Shown: positions 36,630 to 44,361 of the stretch, piece by piece
Layout: every line of letters begins with the position of its first letter
Numbering within the stretch: position 1 is the first letter of the stretch
NCBI GenBank assembly: GCA_031422315.1
Contig: JANOQN010000041.1
Location: forward strand, 12,811 to 76,810
Direction: 5' to 3'
Length of the DNA: 64,000 bases
DNA from: JANNYA01 sp031422315
Lineage (GTDB): Bacteria > Pseudomonadota > Gammaproteobacteria > Xanthomonadales > SZUA-5
Notes under the pieces: model-generated
Seen by the model: only the letters and a program-made list of their open reading frames with translations
The model's database searches: none
Told to the model about the DNA's origin: nothing
Translations under genes and position numbers: made by a program

Positions 36630-37066
36630 TTGGTAACCTCTGGCACTAGATTAAGAAGAGTACTCACTTTGCACGGCAAAGCAGTAAGTGTTCTTGCTTT
36701 GTGAAACAGTTTGTCATCGCTGGTGCAAAAATAATCAGCTTTCGCTGATGATGCGAAAGCTAGATGCAGGGCATCCATCCCACGCAGCCCACTTTCTTCG
36801 AACCTGAGTGCCAAGGCCTCAATTTCTTCAGTGAGCAGCAGCCTTTCAATTGCGATCCCCAATATCGCCATCGTATCGTCACGGCGTGTTTGATCAGGAA
36901 TGCGCGAAATTTCGTACTCCAATGCTTCAGAGCCCAGCAATACATGCTCTCCCGCTTGCACAGTGGCTAAAATAGCAAAGAGCGCCTCAGTTTCCACACG
37001 AATGCGAGGCTGAGTCTGGTCATCCAACGGGCGTTGTAGGCAGCAATTATCAAGATAAAGACGCAT
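36626..37066 (-). CDS. PIN domain protein, putative VapC-like toxin
   Basis: A 146-residue PIN-domain RNase candidate. N-terminal MRLYLDNCCLQRPLDD gives the first catalytic Asp (Asp6). A middle Glu lies in LGSEALEYEI, the next acidic residue is in RGMDALHLAFA, and the last is in FCTSDDKLF, matching the four-acid PIN active site. VapC-like PIN proteins cleave tRNA or rRNA; the target here is unknown. It is followed by the 70-residue partner with a 4-base overlap. The pair sits between two copies of the tkt 3' end, which suggests acquisition. Confidence 0.82.
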   Translation of the reverse strand: MRLYLDNCCLQRPLDDQTQPRIRVETEALFAILATVQAGEHVLLGSEALEYEISRIPDQTRRDDTMAILGIAIERLLLTEEIEALALRFEESGLRGMDALHLAFASSAKADYFCTSDDKLFHKARTLTALPCKVSTLLNLVPEVTK

Positions 37067-37157
37067 GCAGTGATGATATACCAGAAACTCTGGTCTCTTT
37101 ACTAAGGTAATTTGGAGTGCTGACCTGGATCAAGATGTCGCTTGTTGATTGACGAAC

Positions 37158-37300
37158 TATTTTAGCGCTGATGGGATTTTGCGGGCGCAGCTCGGCGCGC
37201 CGGTTAACGCGTTGCATGATGGAAAGACTTACGCCATTTGATGTTCCTTTGTTTTGCGCATCCAAGTTGGCTTGGCAAGCCAAAGTGCGTAGCGGAGCAC
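37158..37300 (+). repeat. Duplicate of the tkt 3' end, copy B
   Basis: In the plus frame this encodes LRAQLGAPVNALHDGKTYAI followed by TGA, against VRAQLGVPVNALNDGKTYAI at the true tkt end. The match extends upstream (TAT-TTAGCG-GATG) and about 55 bases past the stop. It is not an expressed gene. The divergence (a few coding changes and small gaps) suggests the copy came from a related strain or is old. Confidence 0.85.
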
Positions 37301-37341
37301 GCGAGCAGAGTGTTTGTCGTCTATTCAAAGTCGGTTGTCAC

Positions 37342-37626
37342 TTAAACTGCTGCATCGCGGTAAGCTTTTAAAACCGCATTCATTCGCGACTGCCAGCCCG
37401 CGCCAAGGCCGCGATACCAAGCGAGCACGTCGGCATCTAAACGCAATGCAATTTGCTCTTTTCGGTCAAGCTCGGCCTTCGCCGGGCGGCCGCGTTTCAC
37501 TCGCAATTCTTCTAAGCCAATATGTGCAGTGGCGTCCGCCCAAAATGCAGCCACGGTGGTCTTGTTGGTGGCATCATATGGAGCGTCAGTTTTGTGGGAA
37601 GGCGCTGAAGTACGTTTGCTTTTCAT
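37342..37626 (-). CDS. brnA: BrnA-type antitoxin
   Basis: A 94-residue BrnA/DUF4415 antitoxin. The C-terminal ribbon-helix-helix region reads KRGRPAKAELDRKEQIALRL, then LDADVLAWYRGLGAGWQSRMNAVLKAY, a standard BrnA signature. A WADATAHIG segment lies in the middle. It binds and neutralises BrnT and represses its own operon in characterised systems. Its start lies inside the end of the brnT frame (41-base overlap), the usual brnTA order. Confidence 0.9.
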   Translation of the reverse strand: MKSKRTSAPSHKTDAPYDATNKTTVAAFWADATAHIGLEELRVKRGRPAKAELDRKEQIALRLDADVLAWYRGLGAGWQSRMNAVLKAYRDAAV

Positions 37627-37858
37627 ATTTTTCTGCCTCTCTGCAAGAAATTAATCGTGGGCAGTCGTCGCAGTCCGTCCAGACTAAAAACACAACTTTG
37701 CCGTTTAGCAACGCCAAACTTGCCAATCTTTGTTCACCGTAATTTTCGCTGGTATCTTCGCGCGTCAACATTGGCTCGTCAAAAACGCACACACAATCGC
37801 CCGATTCAATCTGGTGTCGTTGCAGGTTGGCAGCGCGTTTTGCGGGGTCATGTGTCAG
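37586..37858 (-). CDS. brnT: BrnT-like toxin with no conventional start codon
   Basis: The frame translates as THDPAKRAANLQRH, then CVFDEPMLTREDTSENYGEQR, LNGKVVFLVWTD, and RLISCREAEKYEKQTYF, all matching BrnT RNase toxins in order. The family N-terminus (x-DPAK-x-AAN) is present, but the frame has no ATG, GTG or TTG ahead of it. A CTG at 37858 would give 90 residues, the usual length. An ATG CAT ATA CAT lies just upstream in another frame, as if a frameshift had occurred. The first usable GTG (37792) would remove a quarter of the protein. It may be inactive, or started at CTG. Confidence 0.7.
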   Translation of the reverse strand: MTHDPAKRAANLQRHQIESGDCVCVFDEPMLTREDTSENYGEQRLASLALLNGKVVFLVWTDCDDCPRLISCREAEKYEKQTYFSAFPQN

Positions 37859-37992
37859 AGAATAAATGTATATGCATAAAAGAATTCGTGCAAGCAGTCA
37901 ACTAAAACTGCTGCGCGACTTTGTTGCCTTTTGCGATATCGCGCTATCATCCTGTTTCAGGCCGCAGGTTTGCTGAATAAGGCGTAGGCGTC

Positions 37993-38718
37993 ATGGATAC
38001 AACAATCGAGAGATGTTGGGCAGACTACCGCGGAGACTGCGCCCGCGGTATTTCGCGTGAGCACTTGGTGTCGAAAGCGCTGTTTCCAGACCAAGTAATT
38101 CACGTTTCTGGCTTCAATTGGTGCCAAGGTGAAGAGCGCCGCGTAGGAGTCAACTCACTTCAGAGACGCTTCCTGTGCACGAAGCACAACAATGACCTTT
38201 CACCAGCGGATGAGGCAGGAGTTCAAGCAATTGACGCGTTCGCTACCGGCTTCAGTCAAGTGGCACTGCGAGGTCCCCTGCTCGAACGGTGGCTCGTGAA
38301 AACAGCAATCAACCTGAGCGTCGGAGGTGAATTACACATCGGCCACGGCATGACGGACTCCAAACCAGGCAGGCCAAGCCCATACTTGCTTGCTGTCGCC
38401 TTCGGGGACCTATCGCTGTCCGAAAAAATGGGCGCATATTTTGTTTTTCCTAAGGGCTCCTATATGCATCGAGTCGGGGAGATTGCGGTGGTGCCAGTAC
38501 ATAAAAACGGAGCAATTGGTGGATTTTTGTTCGCACTTCGTGGGCAGTTCGTCTTTCTCAATCTGTTCCCGGGCTACGCCCCACCGTGCATTGACAAGTG
38601 GTTTCCAGCGCTCCTGCCAGAGACATCCAGCGCAGCCACTCTTGTGTATCGGCCAAACGAAATCTCGGTTCAAGTCGGCTGTGGTTCTCACAACACCTTT
38701 CAAATCCAATGGCCGTAG
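37993..38718 (+). CDS. Hypothetical protein with an HNH-like Cys/His N-terminus
   Basis: A 241-residue protein of unknown function. The first 80 residues carry CWADYRGDCARGISREHLVS and FLCTKHNNDLSPADEAGV. Paired Cys residues, an R-E-H-L-V-S element and a C-x-x-H-N-N-x-L-S element are what HNH/recombination-endonuclease folds show. The rest (LLERWLVKTAINLSVGG, then beta-rich FVFPKGSYMHRVGEIAVVPV) I do not recognise. AAGG lies just upstream of the ATG. It is the only plus-strand gene in the accessory patch, placed between two brnTA loci. A defence or nuclease role is possible but unsupported beyond the motif. Confidence 0.6.
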   Translation: MDTTIERCWADYRGDCARGISREHLVSKALFPDQVIHVSGFNWCQGEERRVGVNSLQRRFLCTKHNNDLSPADEAGVQAIDAFATGFSQVALRGPLLERWLVKTAINLSVGGELHIGHGMTDSKPGRPSPYLLAVAFGDLSLSEKMGAYFVFPKGSYMHRVGEIAVVPVHKNGAIGGFLFALRGQFVFLNLFPGYAPPCIDKWFPALLPETSSAATLVYRPNEISVQVGCGSHNTFQIQWP

Positions 38719-38791
38719 TAGCTGTGTACGCCAGAGCTGAAGCGTAATACGGATTATCCGGTTTTATAAATTGCGTCGTACTTTCACCTAC

Positions 38792-38818
38792 AAAAAACCC
38801 CGCCGGAGCGGAATTTTT
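38792..38818. terminator. Probable bidirectional terminator
   Basis: AAAAAACCCCGC-cgga-GCGGAATTTTT: a GC stem with an A-tract on one side and a T-tract on the other. It lies 74 bases after the HNH-like gene and before the convergent AT-rich secreted-protein gene. The stem has two A-C mismatches. Confidence 0.65.
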
Positions 38819-38930
38819 CTTTATGGGATTTTGAAGTCAAGCTCGAAGGGGGTGGTGTTTTTAGGCTCTCGACCTTGTTAATTTATTTGACAAGAACAGC
38901 GCATGAAAGCTCGAGTCAATACGTTCTAGA

Positions 38931-39494
38931 TTAATCCTTAAGTACTTCTATTAGCATTTGATCAAAGTAAGCTGGAGCGACCAAGTTATCATTTGTCAGA
39001 TTGACTTTTTGATTAAAAGACGCGCCAAGATTTACCGAAGTAATCCAAAGATAACGCTCCGAGTCCCCCAGCGGCAGTGCTCTCTCAGCACTTGCGATTG
39101 CGATGAGAGTTTTGAATCTGGGAACCGACGCATCATATTTGCCGTCGGAGTTTGTTTTTCCACTAGATTTTATTGGGCCAAGATTACTCATGATTGCATC
39201 GATTTGACATCTTTCTCGGGTTGAGTAAATCTTGTTGAGTTCAGCACTATCAACATTCGTTGTACTTATTCGCTCGTTGATTTGTTTTGCCGTGAGGCAG
39301 TCTGAAAGCGCCGCTCGCTTGCCTTTAACGTGGATCGAGAAAATTTCTTTCGTCACGAAACGAACATCAACCAATGCAAGTTTATAAGAACTGCCACCTT
39401 GGGTCACAATGAAAACTTCGCCTTCTACTTTTCCTGGTGTGAGATATAGTGCAGCAATTATTCCAATTGTGAGAAATGAGAGAATTAATTTCAT
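38931..39494 (-). CDS. AT-rich secreted or membrane-anchored protein, unknown function
   Basis: A 187-residue protein with an N-terminal hydrophobic segment (about 1-20, LILSFLTIGIIAALYLTPG). The strands GEVFIVTQGGSSYKLALVDVRF resemble proteins in which a small regulatory-like beta domain follows the signal. A later KTNSDGKYDASVP and SERYLWITSVNLG suggest a second beta-sandwich edge. Function unknown. Base composition is visibly richer in A/T than neighbouring core genes, consistent with recent acquisition. It is probably periplasmic. Confidence 0.65.
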   Translation of the reverse strand: MKLILSFLTIGIIAALYLTPGKVEGEVFIVTQGGSSYKLALVDVRFVTKEIFSIHVKGKRAALSDCLTAKQINERISTTNVDSAELNKIYSTRERCQIDAIMSNLGPIKSSGKTNSDGKYDASVPRFKTLIAIASAERALPLGDSERYLWITSVNLGASFNQKVNLTNDNLVAPAYFDQMLIEVLKD

Positions 39495-39747
39495 GTGGTC
39501 TCTTTATAGTGTTCACGGGTCGCAAAGCGACCGAATCTAAAACTTAGGTATTGAACTGCGCGCTGCGAATCGTTTCCAACGTTGCACATATTGTAACCGC
39601 CAGGCTAGGGCTTAGCAAAACCAAATTCTTTGAATCCAACGTGGAGCAACGCATAGACAAGCATGTCTGGGTTGAACAAGCCCGGCTCGGGCTATGCAGA
39701 CGCCAGAGTCTACGACCGAAATTAACATTTGAATCTGGCACATGCAG

Positions 39748-39969
39748 CTAGGCCGCTGGCCACGCAATCTGCACTTTGCGATGCTGCATGACGCAATCGC
39801 GCAAGTACAAATTGATCAGGTTTTGATAAGGGACGCCCGCCTCGTTGGCCATGCCTTTGAAATAATCCACTACGTCTTCGGATAAACGCATAGAAACGGA
39901 TTTCTTGAGCTTAGCCGCATAAGGATTTTTGCGGGACTGCATTTTTGACAGATCGTATTCGGCTTTCAT
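39748..39969 (-). CDS. BrnA-type antitoxin without an intact toxin
   Basis: A 73-residue protein: MKAEYDLSKMQSRKNPYAAK, then KSVSMRLSEDVVDYFKGMAN and VPYQNLINLYLRDC, the ribbon-helix-helix form common in one branch of BrnA antitoxins. I choose ATG 39969, as family members start MK-x-EYD; the frame is open to 40014. The place where its toxin should be, immediately upstream, holds only a 17-codon stub. It may still act as a DNA-binding repressor or an antitoxin for other BrnT proteins. The 253 bases downstream (39495-39747) hold nothing I recognise. Confidence 0.8.
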   Translation of the reverse strand: MKAEYDLSKMQSRKNPYAAKLKKSVSMRLSEDVVDYFKGMANEAGVPYQNLINLYLRDCVMQHRKVQIAWPAA

Positions 39970-39974
39970 AGGAG

Positions 39975-40028
39975 TTATTGCCTGTAGAAGGAACTTTCTT
40001 GTTTTGAGTTCCAATCAAACTTAATCAT
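39975..40028 (-). pseudogene. brnT toxin collapsed to its two ends
   Basis: A 17-codon frame reads MIKFDWNSK followed by QESSFYRQ and TAA. The first part looks like the N-terminus of BrnT toxins (M-x-F-x-W-D/N-x-x-K). The last part looks like their C-terminus (K-x-E-x-x-F/Y-Y). Everything between is missing. It sits directly upstream of the orphan BrnA gene, where brnT belongs. I infer an internal deletion of about 70 codons; the match rests on short segments. Confidence 0.5.
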
Positions 40029-40339
40029 AAAATTCATTGTAAAGATGGCGGCTGCTTTTGCAAACTTTATGGTTCGCACCATTCGGAACTGGAGTGGTTT
40101 TAGAGATTGCATAAACTCGCGCACCAGCCAATCCTGAGTAATTGCCGAACTGCCGCTACACTGCGGCCTTCGAGTCAGCGAATGAACTTTATGACCAATC
40201 GACGTGGAATTGCCCGGGCCTTTTGTTTGCATTGCCTGCAAAACGTCATCAGTCAGCAGTCAAAATGCCGACTTTTGCGCAGCGAAGCGGCATTGGCATG
40301 GTTTAGCATGCCAGCATTTGATGTTTGGATAGCTCGCTA
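40029..40339. other. Gap between the brnT stub and mrcB
   Basis: About 310 bases without a convincing gene; the open frames show no recognisable protein. The last 80 bases contain two inverted repeats upstream of mrcB: AATGCCG (40264-40270) with CGGCATT (40288-40294), and TGGCATG (40294-40300) with CATGCCA (40307-40313). They could fold the 5' leader of mrcB or be a protein site. Confidence 0.4.
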
Positions 40340-42556
40340 ATGCGGCAATTTTGGTTTTGGACAAGACGCATCATCGCGCTGGGCACAGGCTTGGGGCTTG
40401 GCTTCGTACTGCCCTGGCTGATTTATTTAGATCAAATCGTGAAAGCGCGCTTTGATCTATCGCAGCCGCCGGTGCCTTCGCGGGTTTATGCAAGGCCGCT
40501 GGTGCTAACCCAAGGTAGCGCGCTCAAGCAGGAGAATTTGCGCGCGGAACTTACGCTGCTGCGCTATTTGGAGCAAGGCACGGCCAGCGTGCCTGGCAGC
40601 TTCTCTAGTGCCGGTACGCGCGTATTGCTGCATTCGCGTGCGTTTGCTTTTGATGATCGCCCACAGCCGCCTAGGCGTGTACTCGTGCGTTTTGAGGGCG
40701 GCAAAATTAGCGCGATCACCGATGCTGATCGTGGTACTTCCTTATCGAGCTGGCGGCTTGATCCACTGCATATCGCCACGCTGTTTGGTGCCGATAGTAC
40801 CGAGCGGCTACCGATTCCGATTGCGCAAATGCCAAACGCGTTGGTCATGGGTTTGCAGGCAGTAGAAGATCGCAATTTTAAGAGCCATATCGGTGTAGAT
40901 CCAATGGGTTTGGCGCGCGCCATGTGGACGAATCTGCGGCGCGGCCGCTTGAGCCAGGGTGGTTCGACGCTGACGCAGCAGCTGGTGAAAAACACGCTGC
41001 TATCGAACGAGCGTAGCCTGTCACGAAAGCTCAAAGAAATGGGCATGGCGCTAATGTTAGAGCGCCGATTCGACAAAAAAACCATTCTCGAAGCGTATTT
41101 GAATCGGATAGTTTTAGGGCAATCAGGCTCACAGGTGGTGCAGGGTTTTCCCGCCGCCAGCGAGTTCTACTTTGGTCGCCCGCTAGAAGATTTAGCCACA
41201 CAGGATATTGCTCTACTGATCGGCCTGTTAAAAGCAAACTCCAGCTATGAGCCACGGCGTAACCCAAAAGCGTCGCTCGAGCGCCGTAATGTGGTACTGA
41301 GCCTGTTTTTAGAAACCGGATTAATCGACGCTGCTGCCTATGACGTTGCGCGCGCGCAGCCGATCAACGTGATCGCCAAACCCACCGCCGCGCGGGATCG
41401 TTACCCCGCATTTGTGCAGCTGGTGCGACAGCAAATAGGGCGCAGTTTCCCACCCGATATTTTGAGCACGCAAGGCTTGTCGATTTTGACCACGCTGGAT
41501 CCGCTGGCGCAAGAGCAAGCCGAAAAAGCGCTCGCCAGCACCTTGGCAAATTTGGATAAAACCGAGCTGCTGCAGGGCGCGGTCGTACTGACCGATAACG
41601 CCACCGGCGAAATTGCTGCACTGGTGGGTGCGCGCGATCCGCGTGGCAGCCAGTTCAACAACGCGCTGGATGCCAAGCGCCCGGTAGGTTCCTTGCTAAA
41701 ACCGTTCGTGTATTTGCTCGCACTGAGCCAGCCGAATCGCTATTCGCTTGGCAGCTTGATTTCCGACGCGCCGCTGCGGGTTGCGCTCGGTGGCGGCCGC
41801 TTTTGGAGCCCGCAAAATTATGATCGCAAGAGCCATGGCGATGTCGCACTGATTGATGCACTGGCGAAATCCTATAACCTAGCTGCCGCACGAATCGGCG
41901 TCGAGTTAGGCGTAGATCGCTTGGCATTGTTGATCGCCTCACTCGGCGTCGAAACCCCCTTACCCGCGCAGCCATCACTGATTCTAGGCGGCACTGAATT
42001 TTCTCCGCTCGAAGTCGCGCAGCTGTATCAAGCGCTGGCGAATGGCGGCCGGGTTGCGCCACTTTCCAGCGTGCGCGCGGTATTGGGGCGCGATGGCAAA
42101 GCGCTGCGGCGCTACCCGCCGCAAAGCATGAAACAGCCCGATGCCGAAGCGATTAAGCTCATTTCATATGCGCTCAATGAAACCACCAGGAGCGGCACAG
42201 CGGCATCGCTTTCCCGGCAAATCCGCATTGAAGTCGCCGGAAAAACAGGCACTAGCAATGACCAGCGTGATAGCTGGTACGCCGGCTACACTGGCAGTCA
42301 TTTAGGTGTCGTGTGGCTCGGCCGCAGTGATAACCAAGGCACCGGCCTGACCGGCGCGTCGGGCGCATTAAAAGTCTGGAGCGAACTGTTCAAAACGCTG
42401 CCCAGTGCACCGCTCAAATTCGAGCTGCCAGAGCGCACCCGCTGGGTACCGTTTGACGTGGGTAGCGGCTGCGAGTCTCTACGTTTTTTGCCGGTATTGA
42501 GTGAGCGCGAACCGGCCAATGCGGTGTCTTGTATGCAGTTTTTGACGGCACCTTAG
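40340..42556 (+). CDS. mrcB: Penicillin-binding protein 1B (bifunctional peptidoglycan synthase)
   Basis: A 738-residue inner-membrane class A PBP. It has a short cytoplasmic tail, one membrane helix (ALGTGLGLGFVLPWLIYL), a UB2H-like region (RVLLHSRAFAFDD), and a GT51 glycosyltransferase domain (VEDRNFKSHIGVDPMG, then GGSTLTQQLVKN). The transpeptidase domain has SLLK in PVGSLLKPF as the acyl-Ser motif, SYN in AKSYNLAAA, and KTGTSND. It polymerises and cross-links peptidoglycan. ATG 40340 (MRQFWFW) is preferred over a TTG at 40325. It stands alone as a transcription unit, converging on a small membrane-protein gene. Confidence 0.95.
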   Translation: MRQFWFWTRRIIALGTGLGLGFVLPWLIYLDQIVKARFDLSQPPVPSRVYARPLVLTQGSALKQENLRAELTLLRYLEQGTASVPGSFSSAGTRVLLHSRAFAFDDRPQPPRRVLVRFEGGKISAITDADRGTSLSSWRLDPLHIATLFGADSTERLPIPIAQMPNALVMGLQAVEDRNFKSHIGVDPMGLARAMWTNLRRGRLSQGGSTLTQQLVKNTLLSNERSLSRKLKEMGMALMLERRFDKKTILEAYLNRIVLGQSGSQVVQGFPAASEFYFGRPLEDLATQDIALLIGLLKANSSYEPRRNPKASLERRNVVLSLFLETGLIDAAAYDVARAQPINVIAKPTAARDRYPAFVQLVRQQIGRSFPPDILSTQGLSILTTLDPLAQEQAEKALASTLANLDKTELLQGAVVLTDNATGEIAALVGARDPRGSQFNNALDAKRPVGSLLKPFVYLLALSQPNRYSLGSLISDAPLRVALGGGRFWSPQNYDRKSHGDVALIDALAKSYNLAAARIGVELGVDRLALLIASLGVETPLPAQPSLILGGTEFSPLEVAQLYQALANGGRVAPLSSVRAVLGRDGKALRRYPPQSMKQPDAEAIKLISYALNETTRSGTAASLSRQIRIEVAGKTGTSNDQRDSWYAGYTGSHLGVVWLGRSDNQGTGLTGASGALKVWSELFKTLPSAPLKFELPERTRWVPFDVGSGCESLRFLPVLSEREPANAVSCMQFLTAP

Positions 42557-42568
42557 TAGTAATCAGCA

Positions 42569-42880
42569 TCAATGACGACAGCCTGATACCTGCGCATCGA
42601 CGTACGGTCCAGCAAATCCGAAAAAATAAATGACTACACGATAGAGCAGTTTGGTCAGCGGCAAAACAAAAGCGAGATAGACAGTTCTGATTACCTCTCG
42701 CGCGTAGTTGAAAAACTGCGCGCCCATTAGAAAAAGCAACAAGTCCAAGCCGAGCGCATCAAGCAGCGGAATGATCAACCGCAGTTCGGGATGCGAAGCA
42801 AGCACAACAACCAGAATGATGGTGAATAGCCACATCACTTGCCGGTACCCATTGATTTCTCGCCATTTCAAAAAATTCAT
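42569..42880 (-). CDS. Small conserved-looking membrane protein
   Basis: A 103-residue protein with two to three hydrophobic segments (about 16-32, 38-55 and 70-92), beginning MNFLKWREINGYRQVMWLF. I do not recognise a named family. It could be an inner membrane protein of unknown role. It ends 12 bases after mrcB on the opposite strand. Reality is supported by its regular membrane pattern and lack of a competing frame. Confidence 0.6.
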   Translation of the reverse strand: MNFLKWREINGYRQVMWLFTIILVVVLASHPELRLIIPLLDALGLDLLLFLMGAQFFNYAREVIRTVYLAFVLPLTKLLYRVVIYFFGFAGPYVDAQVSGCRH

Positions 42881-42961
42881 TTTTTACACTCAAGCGACTG
42901 GGTTTTCATGCAAGCCTATGATTTCTATGATTTCGACATCACCAACATAAAAGTAATTCAT

Positions 42962-43348
42962 TCAAAGCGCCGCTAACCCTGTAAGCACTGCGACACCCGT
43001 TAGCGCTATCCAACCTGGATGACGTCCCTGCGTTCCGATAAGCACCAGCAGAGCCGCACCGAGATGGGCTAAACAGATCGCAATCAACACAAAATGCATA
43101 ATCGTGAAGTCTAGCGGCTCGGCGGCTAGCTTCAGTAAAATCGCCGCAAATGCCCAGCCAAACACCGAGGCTAAATGCCACGTTGCCCATATGATTCGAA
43201 TATTGCCTTCCGACAGCGCTGACGTACTAATGGTTGGCACTATGCCGCCACTTCGAAGCCGCCGAAAAATTAGCAGCTCACCCAGCACGGAATGCGCTAG
43301 GCCGGTTAGCAGCGCGAGCGAACCTGCAGCGAAAAGCAAAACTTGCAT
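42962..43348 (-). CDS. Small four-helix membrane protein
   Basis: A 128-residue protein with four predicted membrane segments (LLFAAGSLALLTGLAH, then IIWATWHLASVFGWAFAAIL, IMHFVLIAICLAHLGAALLV and GWIALTGVAVLTGL). The His-containing helices (LAHSVLGE, ATWHLAS, LAHLGA) are spaced as in small haem- or quinone-related membrane proteins, but no family is identified. ATG 43348 has GGGA upstream; the frame extends four codons further. The neighbours give no functional clue. The 196 bases upstream, to the next gene, hold nothing recognised. Confidence 0.65.
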   Translation of the reverse strand: MQVLLFAAGSLALLTGLAHSVLGELLIFRRLRSGGIVPTISTSALSEGNIRIIWATWHLASVFGWAFAAILLKLAAEPLDFTIMHFVLIAICLAHLGAALLVLIGTQGRHPGWIALTGVAVLTGLAAL

Positions 43349-43556
43349 AGTTATTCCCATTAAAACCTAAAGCAGTGCATTTGCTCAGACCTGCTGGCCG
43401 AGTGCGAATCAAACTGATGTTTTTTTGTCGAAGAATTCAACAAGACGTGAAAACCGAATTTGGTGATTTTCAGTTTTCAGCCACTTAAAGGAAAGAATCA
43501 CCTTTCAAGAAACCTAGCGCAGGCATATCTACTTAAAAATTTCTTCCCTGGCTTCA

Positions 43557-44309
43557 TTATCGCCAATGTTCCTTGACCCAATCAGTCGGCAGCACTTTGC
43601 GGTACCACTTTCCGCTATCACCCACAATCGCATCTGGCGGATTGGGTTTGCCGTGAAAGGCAATCACGCGGGCATTCTCGGGCAGGCGTGGAGGCTGGAA
43701 CCAGCTGAGTGGAAAAGGACGTACGCAGTGGCGTTTAAAACTCCTACACCATTCAGCAGGCCAGTACTTCAGTTTGCCTTGGCGTGAGATGTATTGCGTG
43801 ATGTATTCCTGCTCGTTGCGCACCGTTTTTGTGGCTTCGGGAATATCCTGGCGCAGTGGAATGAGTGCGTCGCTATGCGCGCCAATAATAAATCGAAACA
43901 CGGAAGTATTCCCGGTGTCATCACGCTTGTCCCATTCTTTGATAGCGATGAATTCACCCTCAGGCTCAAAGAAAACGTCTAGGCCGCCGGTAATCACAAT
44001 ATCAATGTCTAGATAAAGCGTGGGGCCAGACAAATCATGCACAGCGTTGGCAAAACAAGTGAGCTTGAGCCAGCCGTGTGCCTTCGTCCAAGCGGCTTTA
44101 GCATCAAAATCGGGGATATCGATCAAGGGCAGCGCGAACGCCTCGACTTCAGGGCGCAAGCCGGTGCTGTCGTCAGTCAGGCAAACGAAACGATAAGGCC
44201 GCGCGATATTGCGACTGACCATTGAATAAAGACGATTAACGTAATCAGCCCCGTATTTGGTGCCCCATTTAGTACAAAGAATATTGACCGGGTTCATAGC
44301 GTTGCTCAT
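43557..44309 (-). CDS. Glycosyltransferase-like protein with a DxD motif
   Basis: A 250-residue cytoplasmic protein. NILCTKWGTKYGADYVNRLY opens a GT-A fold, and YLDIDIVITGGLD gives the metal-binding D-x-D. A C-terminal AFHGKPNPPDA has the His often used for metal coordination in GT8-like enzymes. Donor and acceptor are unknown. A role in cell-surface glycan synthesis is likely for this class, but no polysaccharide genes lie adjacent. Start at ATG 44309; a second ATG lies four codons in. Confidence 0.75.
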   Translation of the reverse strand: MSNAMNPVNILCTKWGTKYGADYVNRLYSMVSRNIARPYRFVCLTDDSTGLRPEVEAFALPLIDIPDFDAKAAWTKAHGWLKLTCFANAVHDLSGPTLYLDIDIVITGGLDVFFEPEGEFIAIKEWDKRDDTGNTSVFRFIIGAHSDALIPLRQDIPEATKTVRNEQEYITQYISRQGKLKYWPAEWCRSFKRHCVRPFPLSWFQPPRLPENARVIAFHGKPNPPDAIVGDSGKWYRKVLPTDWVKEHWR

Positions 44310-44361
44310 CGTGATTTACGCTGAGCATGACATTGCCAAGGTGCAACTGCAAAGCGCGAAT

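Noticed and set aside
39544..39741. 65-residue minus-strand frame after the orphan BrnA
   Set aside because: Ser/Arg/Leu-rich low-information sequence with no family resemblance and no ribosome binding site.
36327..40339. Integron-like cassette array in the accessory patch
   Set aside because: Several small toxin-antitoxin genes in a row suggested cassettes, but I found no attC-type repeats, no integron integrase, and the genes are on both strands with irregular spacing.
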